Of a stretch of 11,451 bases of DNA, positions 1 to 5,121 are shown piece by piece. The stretch comes from JBDRGD01 sp043818095 (lineage in GTDB: Bacteria > Chloroflexota > Dehalococcoidia > Dehalococcoidales > RBG-16-60-22). Position 1 is the first letter of the stretch. Each line of letters starts with the position of its first letter. The position numbers and the translations under genes are program-made. A model generated the notes under the pieces. That model had not been told where the DNA came from. It made no database searches and was given only the letters and a program-made list of their open reading frames with translations. The stretch covers positions 1-11,451 of the forward strand of contig JBDRGD010000091.1 of assembly GCA_043818095.1 (NCBI GenBank). Reading direction: 5' to 3'.

Positions 1-238
1 GGCTGAGGTCGTGGTTGCCCACCACCGCCCCGTCGAAGAAGATGTGATAGCTGTCCAGGGAAAGCCGCTCCAGGACCCGCCGGCAGGAGCGGAACGACCG
101 CCCGGTGGAGAGCGCCACCATGACACCGTCGGCGCGCACCCGCGCCAGCGCCTCCCGGTCCGCCTCGGCGATATTGCCGCGGGCGTCCACCAGCGTCCCA
201 TCCACGTCCAGCACCAGCAGGCGGTAGTCAGGCGCCAT
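1..238 (-). CDS. HAD-superfamily hydrolase, Cof type (N-terminal part, cut by window edge)
   Basis: Reading the minus strand from the ATG at 238 gives 79 codons that run off the left edge. The start reads MAPDYRLLVLDVDGTLVDAR, with HAD motif I (DxDGT; the first Asp is the usual nucleophile), and LSTGR follows about 30 residues later as motif II. This layout, with a short motif I-II gap, is typical of the Cof/YidA branch, whose cap lies after motif II; these enzymes dephosphorylate sugar phosphates or similar metabolites in the cytoplasm. The cap and motifs III/IV are outside the window, so the substrate cannot be guessed. The ATG shares one base with the stop of the upstream DUF72 gene (TGATG), which suggests translational coupling in one operon. 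Confidence 0.85.
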   Translation of the reverse strand, partial: MAPDYRLLVLDVDGTLVDARGNIAEADREALARVRADGVMVALSTGRSFRSCRRVLERLSLDSYHIFFDGAVVGNHDLS

Positions 239-963
239 CACGCCCCCAGATACTCCCGCAGCGTCCGCGCGTTCCCCAGAGCGAACCCCTGCACGTCATT
301 GTTGAAATAGATGTAAATCCGTTTCACTTCTTTCCCCAATGCTTTCAGTTTTTCCGCCCAGTCCCGCAGCTCGTCCGCGGTGTACTCGCTGGCATATTTC
401 GCCTCCCCGCCGTGGAAGCGCATGTAGGCAAAATGGGCGGTGGCTTCCAGGGGCGACCGCAGCCCCGGCATGTCGAAAGCGCACTCCGCCACCCCGTAGC
501 GGCGCAGCAATGCTGACACCTCCGGCGCGAACCAGGACTCATGGCGGAACTCGATAACGTGCTTAGCCTCCGGCGGCAGCTCCGCCAGGAAAGCCTCCAG
601 CCGCCGGTCAGCCCGGTGCATCCCGGGGTGGAGCTGATAGAGTACCGGCCCCAGCTTCTCCCGCAGTCGCTGCGCCCTCTCCATGAATTTCCTTAAAGCT
701 TCCCCGGTATCCTGGAGCCGCTTGATGTGCGTGATGTAGCGACTCGCTTTCACGGCGAAAGTAAAATCCGCCGGGGTGTCCGTGTACCACCTGTCGAAGG
801 CGGCATCCGTCGGCAGGCGGTAAAAGCTGTTGTTGAGCTCCACCGTATTGAAGTGCCGCGCGTAATATCCCAGCCACTGCGCCGGGGGCATTTTCTCCGG
901 ATAGAACCGCCCCCGCCAGTCCGCATAATGCCATCCGGAGGTGCCGATGAGATATTCCGCCAA
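238..963 (-). CDS. DUF72 domain-containing protein (YecE-like)
   Basis: About 241 residues, the usual size for DUF72 (PF01904), a TIM-barrel-like family of unknown reaction. Visible family signatures are IGTSGWHYADWRGRFYPE at the N terminus, then FNTVELNNSFYRLP, FAVKASRYITH in the middle, and YIYFNNDVQGFA near the C terminus. The start is a TTG. The reading frame also has a TTG at 969, but the GAGG ribosome site at 970-973 touches that codon directly and lies six bases before the TTG at 963, so 963 is preferred. The stop overlaps the ATG of the HAD hydrolase that follows. A promoter candidate lies at 994-1022. Family assignment is secure; function is unknown. Confidence 0.93.
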   Translation of the reverse strand: MAEYLIGTSGWHYADWRGRFYPEKMPPAQWLGYYARHFNTVELNNSFYRLPTDAAFDRWYTDTPADFTFAVKASRYITHIKRLQDTGEALRKFMERAQRLREKLGPVLYQLHPGMHRADRRLEAFLAELPPEAKHVIEFRHESWFAPEVSALLRRYGVAECAFDMPGLRSPLEATAHFAYMRFHGGEAKYASEYTADELRDWAEKLKALGKEVKRIYIYFNNDVQGFALGNARTLREYLGA

Positions 964-993
964 GACCAACCTCGGGACCCGGGCCCCGCTCTC

Positions 994-1022
994 ATTCTAG
1001 CATCGGGAACGGCGCATTTCCA
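994..1022 (-). promoter_or_regulatory. Sigma-70-type promoter for the DUF72-HAD unit
   Basis: On the minus strand TGGAAA (1022-1017, 4 of 6 to TTGACA) and TAGAAT (999-994, 5 of 6 to TATAAT) are separated by exactly 17 bases. Transcription would begin near 987, about 24 bases before the preferred TTG at 963. It is back to back with the promoter at 1029-1057. Confidence 0.5.
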
Positions 1023-1028
1023 GTAAGC

Positions 1029-1057
1029 TTGACCCCAAATGCGGTATCCGATATAGT
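1029..1057 (+). promoter_or_regulatory. Sigma-70-type promoter for the MtnX-like gene
   Basis: TTGACC (1029-1034) and TATAGT (1052-1057) are separated by 17 bases, each box 5 of 6 to consensus. Transcription would start near 1064, leaving about 30 bases before the ATG at 1095. The TTG at 1029 opens the same reading frame as the gene but is better explained as the -35 box than as a start codon. Confidence 0.75.
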
Positions 1058-1094
1058 GGGGAGGAATATCCGCACCCGGAGGAAATTCCCAGAA

Positions 1095-1757
1095 ATGAAG
1101 ACGCTCGTCCAGTGTGACTTTGACGGCACGATAACCTTCAGGGACGCCAGCTTCCTGCTCCTCGATACCTTCGCGGACGGGGACTGGCGCGCGCTGCTGG
1201 ACGAATACCTGGCGGGCAGAATCTCCGTGGGGGCGTTCAATACGCGGGCGTTCGCCATGGTGAAAGCCGGCCGGGAGGCACAGCTGGAACTGCTGCTGAA
1301 AAGCGAAAACCTGAGAATCCGCCCCGGCTTCCCGGAGCTGGTGCGCTTCTGCCGGGAGAACGACCTGAAATTCGCCATCGTCAGCAACGGGCAGGACTTC
1401 TACATCAAGGCCATCCTGGACAAGCTGGGGCTGACGGACTTGGAGTACCACGCCGCCCGGGCCAGCTTCCACCCGGAAGGCATGGTGGTGCACTACATCG
1501 GGCCGGACGGCAATATCGTCGAGGACAGCTTCAAGGAAACCTATACCCGTCTTTACCTGAGCCAGGGATACCGCGTCATTTACGTCGGCAACGGCGTGTC
1601 CGATATTCACCCGGCGCGGCTGGCGCAGCACGTTTTCGCCACGGGTTCCCTGCTGCGCAAGTGCCGGGAAACCAGCCTGGAATGCGAGCCTTTCGAAGAC
1701 CTGCACGACGTCCGGGAAGGTATCGCCCGGCTGGCAGCGGCGCCGGAGCCCGGCTAG
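1095..1757 (+). CDS. MtnX-like HAD-IB family phosphatase
   Basis: 220 residues from the ATG at 1095, with GGAGGA at 1078-1083 as ribosome site. The frame is open from a TTG at 1029, but that codon is the -35 box of the promoter. Motif I is CDFDGTIT (D8 and D10), motif II is AIVSNGQDFY, and motif IV reads YVGNGVSDIHPA. The order and the short MKTLVQCDFDGT start match the MtnX/phosphoserine-phosphatase-like HAD-IB group (in the known MtnX, 2-hydroxy-3-keto-5-methylthiopentenyl-1-phosphate phosphatase of methionine salvage). No other salvage gene is nearby, so the substrate is open. Motif IV normally has GDG; here the first Asp is Asn. The last codon shares a CTAG with the stop of the convergent xth gene. 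Confidence 0.85.
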   Translation: MKTLVQCDFDGTITFRDASFLLLDTFADGDWRALLDEYLAGRISVGAFNTRAFAMVKAGREAQLELLLKSENLRIRPGFPELVRFCRENDLKFAIVSNGQDFYIKAILDKLGLTDLEYHAARASFHPEGMVVHYIGPDGNIVEDSFKETYTRLYLSQGYRVIYVGNGVSDIHPARLAQHVFATGSLLRKCRETSLECEPFEDLHDVREGIARLAAAPEPG

Positions 1758-2539
1758 TCCACGCGGAGCTTAATCCCCACGGGGCAGTGGTCCGAACCCA
1801 TCACGTCCGGCAGGATGAAGGCATCCGTCACCGCGGGCAGCAGGTTCTCACTCACGAAAAAGTAGTCGATTCTCCAGCCGACGTTCCGGGCCCGCGCGCC
1901 CGATTTCTGGTCCCAGAAGGAATACTGGTGCGGCTCCGGGTGGAAATGGCGGAACGTGTCCACGAAGCCGTGACTGATAAAGCGGTCAAGCCAGGCCCGC
2001 TCTTCCGGCAGGAACCCGGATACGCTGGAATTCTCCTTCGGCCTCGCCAGGTCAATCTCCCGGTGCGCCGTGTTGAAGTCCCCGCAGACCACCAGCTTTT
2101 CCCCGGCGGCCTTCAGTTTGCCCACGTAATCGAGAAATTTATCGTAGAAAGTCATCTTGTAGCGCAGGCGGCTTTCGTCTTTCTTCCCGTTGGGGAAATA
2201 GATATTCAGCAGATGAAATGCGGGATACTCGGTAATGAGCATCCTGCCCTCCATGTCCAGTCCCGTAGCGCCGAAGTCGGTGCGGACGCGGCGCGGTTTC
2301 TCCCGCGCGAAGGTCGCCACGCCGCTGTACCCCTTCTTCTCGGCGAAGCTCCAGTTGACGTTATAGCCCTCCGGCGAAAGCACCTCCGGCCCCAGCTGGC
2401 CGAGCTGGTCCTCCTGGACCTTCGTCTCCTGGAGGCACAGCACCTCCGGGGACTCCCCGCGGAGCCATTCCGGCAGGCCCTTGCGGGCGACCGCGCGGAT
2501 ACCGTTCACGTTCCAGCAGAGCAGGCGCCAGTCCGGCAT
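1754..2539 (-). CDS. xth: Exodeoxyribonuclease III
   Basis: 261 residues, normal length for ExoIII/AP endonuclease of the EEP fold (EC 3.1.11.2). The enzyme cuts at abasic sites and removes 3'-blocking groups in base-excision repair, in the cytoplasm. The full catalytic set is visible: WNVNGIRA at 9-16, LQETK with metal-binding E38, NIYFPNG with Y114 and N117, GDFN with D154 and N156, GWRIDYF with D225, and the SDH pair D250-H251. The ATG at 2539 has no Shine-Dalgarno sequence upstream but lies almost on the predicted transcription start. It converges with the MtnX-like gene and the two overlap by four bases at their stops. There is no sign of degradation. Confidence 0.97.
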   Translation of the reverse strand: MPDWRLLCWNVNGIRAVARKGLPEWLRGESPEVLCLQETKVQEDQLGQLGPEVLSPEGYNVNWSFAEKKGYSGVATFAREKPRRVRTDFGATGLDMEGRMLITEYPAFHLLNIYFPNGKKDESRLRYKMTFYDKFLDYVGKLKAAGEKLVVCGDFNTAHREIDLARPKENSSVSGFLPEERAWLDRFISHGFVDTFRHFHPEPHQYSFWDQKSGARARNVGWRIDYFFVSENLLPAVTDAFILPDVMGSDHCPVGIKLRVD

Positions 2540-2547
2540 TGCCGCAA

Positions 2548-2576
2548 ATTATAGCAGCCGGGGGAGCAGCCGTCAA
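2548..2576 (-). promoter_or_regulatory. Near-consensus promoter of xth, implying a leaderless mRNA
   Basis: On the minus strand TTGACG (2576-2571) and a perfect TATAAT (2553-2548) are separated by 17 bases. The expected transcription start is near 2541, while the xth ATG begins at 2539. The 5' leader would be zero to a few bases, which agrees with the lack of any ribosome-binding site. Confidence 0.75.
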
Positions 2577-2615
2577 ACGGTCCGGTTAAGGTTTTTATAC
2601 CCGGTTAGTAGAGCT

Positions 2616-2693
2616 GTCATTGCGAGGAGCGTTGCGACGAAGCAACCTCTTTCCCCGGTGTTTGAGATTGCTTCGCCTTTGGCTCGCAATGAC
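2616..2693. repeat. 78-bp interspersed palindromic element (CATTGCGAG type)
   Basis: Perfect 11-bp terminal inverted repeats GTCATTGCGAG (2616-2626) and CTCGCAATGAC (2683-2693) flank a second inverted pair, 2638-2649 against 2664-2675 (11 of 12 paired), leaving a 14-base loop. The whole unit folds into one long interrupted hairpin. It contains no convincing gene. From memory, repeats with this terminus are scattered in many bacterial genomes; copy number here cannot be seen from one window. It sits in the divergent gap between xth and the LiaI-like gene, where no transcript needs a terminator. Confidence 0.75.
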
Positions 2694-2752
2694 GGTCCCC
2701 TCCCCCCTTTCTTACAGACAGGACGGTCTGTCCCCCTCACCCTTTCCCGTAG

Positions 2753-2758
2753 TATAAT
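2753..2758 (+). promoter_or_regulatory. -10 box (TATAAT) of the LiaI-like gene
   Basis: A perfect TATAAT lies 32 bases before the ATG at 2791, with the expected start near 2765. No good -35 box is present at 16-18 bases. A 6-bp inverted repeat (ACAGAC at 2714-2719, GTCTGT at 2726-2731) lies where the -35 region would be and could bind an activator. Confidence 0.45.
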
Positions 2759-2790
2759 GAGGCCAGTCGCTTTCCTGAAGGAGGCAACCG

Positions 2791-2994
2791 ATGTTCCTCG
2801 GCGTGATACTGGTGGTCGTGGGGCTGATCGCGCTGCTGGTCAAGCTGGGAGTGCTGACCGGCTCGGTCTGGAACTACACCTGGCCCGCGATTCTCATCAT
2901 CATCGGCGTCTTCCTCATCGTGCGCCACCGCCCCGGGAGCCGCTGGGGATGGCGGAACTGCTGTCCGCCGAAAGACGAAGAGAAAAAGAGCTGA
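2791..2994 (+). CDS. Small LiaI/LiaF-like transmembrane protein (DUF5668-like)
   Basis: 67 residues with an AAGGAGG ribosome site six bases upstream. Two membrane segments, about 2-20 and 30-45, are joined by a short GSVWNY loop and followed by a charged tail (RHRPGS... KDEEKKS). The repeated ILVVVGLIALLVKLGVL / WPAILIIIGVFLIV pattern is that of the LiaI-LiaF-like transmembrane domain found in cell-envelope stress proteins. Only this domain is present, without the C-terminal LiaF part, so a role in envelope stress is conjecture. Its stop is three bases from the stop of the convergent methyltransferase gene. Confidence 0.8.
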   Translation: MFLGVILVVVGLIALLVKLGVLTGSVWNYTWPAILIIIGVFLIVRHRPGSRWGWRNCCPPKDEEKKS

Positions 2995-2997
2995 GGG

Positions 2998-3576
2998 CTA
3001 CGGCAGCTCGGCGATTATCAGGTAATGGTGGGGGCCGGCGTCCCGGATGCTGCTGACCCGAAAGCCCGCCCCCGCGATAAGCCCGGAAGCGTATTCCGGA
3101 CTGAACCTCTTCGGAAACGGGGGGCCCATCGTCCCCGGCTCTTTTTTCCAGTCCAGATTAGCCAGCATCCCGGAAGGCTTCAGCATTTTCCGGGCGTTTA
3201 CCAGCACCTTTCCCGGGTCCGCGAAGTCGTGGAGGACGATGCCGCAGAAAGCGATGTCGCCACAGCCGTCACAGAGTAGCACTTCTTCGGCTTTTCCCAC
3301 TGTCAATTCGATGTTCTTGAGGCCTTCCTTCGCTGCCAGCTTACCCAGCTCCCGGACCGCCTCTCCGTTCACATCAATCCCGTAGACCCTGCCCTCCGGC
3401 CCCACCAGCCTCGCCGCCGGCAGCGCAAAGAACCCGCCGCCGCAACCGAGGTCGAGAAAGACAGAACCCGCCTTCAAACCGATGCCCTTCAGGACAGCTT
3501 CCGGGTCCTGCCATTTCCTCCTCTCCTCGTCAAAGGCGTGAGGGGAGAAGCCGTGAGCGTGAAAATGGCTCATCAT
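2998..3576 (-). CDS. Class I SAM-dependent methyltransferase
   Basis: 192 residues if begun at the first of two tandem ATGs (3576, 3573). GGAGG at 3581-3585 lies four bases from the first and seven from the second, so the second may be used. The frame stays open further upstream to 3636, but that stretch lies before the ribosome site. Motif I is LDLGCGGGF at 41-49, the acidic end of strand 2 is GIDVN with D68, and IVLHDFADPGKVL at 113-125 corresponds to motifs IV/V, as in the Methyltransf_11/UbiE-like fold. The C-terminal DWKKEPGTMGPPFPKR stretch is shared by a group of uncharacterised small methyltransferases. Substrate unknown. The gene stands alone, convergent with the LiaI-like gene. Confidence 0.88.
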   Translation of the reverse strand: MMSHFHAHGFSPHAFDEERRKWQDPEAVLKGIGLKAGSVFLDLGCGGGFFALPAARLVGPEGRVYGIDVNGEAVRELGKLAAKEGLKNIELTVGKAEEVLLCDGCGDIAFCGIVLHDFADPGKVLVNARKMLKPSGMLANLDWKKEPGTMGPPFPKRFSPEYASGLIAGAGFRVSSIRDAGPHHYLIIAELP

Positions 3577-3607
3577 CAGTCCTCCGCCGGTCAGCCCGGC
3601 TGATTTC

Positions 3608-3636
3608 AGGATACCAGCCCCTGCGCCGGGACGCAA
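3608..3636 (-). promoter_or_regulatory. Weak promoter candidate of the methyltransferase gene
   Basis: Minus-strand TTGCGT (3636-3631) and TATCCT (3613-3608) are 17 bases apart, and the -10 box is preceded by TG as in extended -10 promoters. The expected start is near 3601, about 16 bases before the ribosome site. The match is only modest. Confidence 0.3.
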
Positions 3637-3693
3637 CGCGGCGGGGAAACGGATATTATTCGGTTTGGTGGTTCGCTGATGCTCACCCCCTTA

Positions 3694-3749
3694 CCCCCTC
3701 TCAAACAGGTTTACCTGATGCTCTGCATGTCCTGATGTTTGAGAGGGGG
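3694..3749. repeat. 56-bp inverted repeat in a divergent gap
   Basis: Perfect 14-bp arms CCCCCTCTCAAACA (3694-3707) and TGTTTGAGAGGGGG (3736-3749) enclose a 28-base spacer. Fourteen bases further on is the hairpin at 3764-3784, which repeats the AGAGGGGG word. Together they fill most of the 280-base gap between the methyltransferase and cupin genes, which holds no coding sequence. Confidence 0.7.
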
Positions 3750-3763
3750 AATTAATTATTTTT

Positions 3764-3784
3764 AGAGGGGGCTTCGCCCCCTCT
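3764..3784. repeat. GC-rich hairpin resembling a terminator, likely part of the repeat
   Basis: AGAGGGGGC (3764-3772) pairs fully with GCCCCCTCT (3776-3784) around a three-base TTC loop. A short T-containing run follows (TTTAAAA). No gene ends here: the neighbours are divergent. It is therefore more likely a copy of a repeat element than a working terminator, and it resembles the hairpin at 11365-11385. Confidence 0.6.
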
Positions 3785-3818
3785 CGTTTAAAATACCCCT
3801 CTCCCGCCCGGAAAAGAA

Positions 3819-3827
3819 TGATATAAT
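3819..3827 (+). promoter_or_regulatory. Extended -10 promoter of the cupin gene
   Basis: TGATATAAT combines the TGn extension (3819-3821) with a perfect TATAAT (3822-3827). No -35 box is recognisable, as is usual for extended -10 promoters. The expected start is near 3834, about ten bases before the AAGGAG ribosome site. Confidence 0.65.
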
Positions 3828-3856
3828 GTGTTCATATCTGAAAAAGGAGCACAAAG

Positions 3857-4198
3857 ATGAGCACGGAAGAACTCACCGCGCAGGCCGCCGCCCTGGGCGG
3901 AATGGTGGACTACCAGGCAGGCAGCATCGTCAGCCGGACACTGATGGAGCGGAAGTCGGGAACGGTCACTCTCTTCGCCTTCGCCGCGGGACAGGGCCTC
4001 AGCGAACACACGGCGCCGTTCGACGCCCTGGTCTATATTTTTGACGGGGAAGCGGAGGTGACCATCGCCGGGAAGGCGCTCACGGTGAAACAGGGAGAAC
4101 TGGTCATCATGCCTGCCAATAAGCCCCACGCGCTGAAAGCGGTCAGCCGCTTCAAGATGATGCTGGTAATGCTCAAGTCCGAAAGCTCTCCCGCCTAG
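3857..4198 (+). CDS. Small single-domain cupin protein
   Basis: 113 residues from an ATG with AAGGAG (3844-3849) seven bases upstream. Residues 40-107 form one cupin barrel: LSEHTAPFDALVYIFDGEAEV is cupin motif 1 and GELVIMPANKPHAL is motif 2. Of the usual metal ligands, H51 and H91 remain, but the second His of the HxH pair is Ala and the Glu position seems to be D56. Metal binding may therefore be weak or changed; this is common in a subgroup of small cupins. The substrate is unknown. The gene has its own promoter and converges with the AEC permease gene, sharing a CTAG at the two stops. Confidence 0.85.
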   Translation: MSTEELTAQAAALGGMVDYQAGSIVSRTLMERKSGTVTLFAFAAGQGLSEHTAPFDALVYIFDGEAEVTIAGKALTVKQGELVIMPANKPHALKAVSRFKMMLVMLKSESSPA

Positions 4199-5073
4199 GC
4201 CAGCAGGTGGAGCAGCAGCGGAATGACGCCGATGCTGGCCAGCGTGGTGCAGAAAACTACACTGGACACCAGCTCCGCCTCGTTATTGAACTTCGACGCC
4301 AGGAGGGAAGAATTCGCCGCCGCGGGCATCGCCGCGTCCAGGATAAGGACCGAGCGGAAGATGCCGGTGATGTGCAGCAGGTCAACCATCAGCAGCCCCA
4401 GCGCCAGCCCTACGCCCATCCGCAGGAAAGAAGCCAGCAGCGTTGTCGGCAGTGAGGTCAGGTGCACGCTGGCCAGGTTGTACCCCAGTATCAGCAGAAT
4501 CAGGGGCAGGGTCATCAGGGCAAGCATGTTTATCGACCGCATGACCGCGTCCGGGACCTGGACGTTCAGAAAGTTGAACATTAGTCCCAGGATTGCGGCA
4601 TAAATCACCGGAAGCTTGAAGACCTCCTTGATGCTTTCCCGCCAGTGCTTCCCCGCCATGACGTAAATCCCCACCGAGTTTATCGCGAGGCTGTTGGGGA
4701 TATAGAACAGCGTGGCCGCGAGCAGTCCCTCCGCGCCGTAAGCCAGGTAGACCAGCGGGAAGGGGATGTTCATCGTGTTCATCATCGCGATAGAGACGTA
4801 CAGGCCGGAGTGATTCTGCCGCAGGAGCGTGAAAATTATCCAGGCGGCGATGCCGCAGCCTGCCATGATGACCACCGCCGCCGCCCACATCTTGGCGGCA
4901 TCAATCAGGACGATTTTCCGGTTCAGCAGGGAAACGAAGGCGATGGCCGGGGAGCCGAGGTAAAGCGTGAGGTCCACCACCGTCGCCATCTGGAATTTCG
5001 TCTTTTTCCCCAGGAAATAGCCGACGAGGATGACGAGGAACGTGGGCAGGACGATGTCCATGATACCCGGCAT
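4195..5073 (-). CDS. AEC family transporter (auxin efflux carrier-like permease)
   Basis: 292 residues, a normal length for bacterial members of PF03547. The protein is almost wholly hydrophobic, with about ten membrane segments in two halves; the N half begins MDIVLPTFLVILVGYFLGKK and the C half contains LPLILLILGYNL and ILDAAMPAAANSSLLASKF, both typical of the family. Known bacterial relatives carry malonate, malate or other organic acids; the substrate here cannot be told. ATGs at 5073 and 5061 are both possible. No strong ribosome site precedes either. The DUF1015 gene ends 48 bases upstream on the same strand, but a promoter candidate and a possible operator lie in that gap. Confidence 0.9.
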   Translation of the reverse strand: MPGIMDIVLPTFLVILVGYFLGKKTKFQMATVVDLTLYLGSPAIAFVSLLNRKIVLIDAAKMWAAAVVIMAGCGIAAWIIFTLLRQNHSGLYVSIAMMNTMNIPFPLVYLAYGAEGLLAATLFYIPNSLAINSVGIYVMAGKHWRESIKEVFKLPVIYAAILGLMFNFLNVQVPDAVMRSINMLALMTLPLILLILGYNLASVHLTSLPTTLLASFLRMGVGLALGLLMVDLLHITGIFRSVLILDAAMPAAANSSLLASKFNNEAELVSSVVFCTTLASIGVIPLLLHLLA

Positions 5074-5086
5074 GATACCTTATCAT
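5072..5086. promoter_or_regulatory. Possible operator over the start of the AEC gene
   Basis: ATGATA-CCT-TATCAT is a perfect 6-bp inverted repeat. It covers most of the candidate -10 box (5082-5087) and reaches the ATG at 5073. The related word ATGATACC occurs at 5060-5067, 5072-5079 and 5111-5118, so three half-sites lie within 60 bases. No regulator gene is adjacent. Confidence 0.4.
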
Positions 5087-5111
5087 ACCGGAAAGGCGGG
5101 GGTTTAGTCTA
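5082..5111 (-). promoter_or_regulatory. Promoter candidate of the AEC permease gene
   Basis: Minus-strand TAGACT (5111-5106, 4 of 6) and TATGAT (5087-5082, 5 of 6) are separated by 18 bases. Transcription would start near 5075, giving an almost leaderless message for the ATG at 5073 or a leader of about 14 bases for 5061. Confidence 0.4.
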
Positions 5112-5121
5112 TGATACCCTA

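Noticed and set aside
750..1706. 318-codon minus-strand frame across the MtnX-like and DUF72 genes
   Set aside because: It covers two real genes and both promoters and its product has no family features; a shadow of codon bias.
1661..2554. 297-codon plus-strand frame opposite xth
   Set aside because: Antisense to a gene with every ExoIII catalytic residue; no ribosome site and no recognisable motif.
3694..3784. CRISPR array in the repeat-rich gap
   Set aside because: There are two different inverted repeats, not regularly spaced direct repeats with unique spacers, and no cas gene is present.
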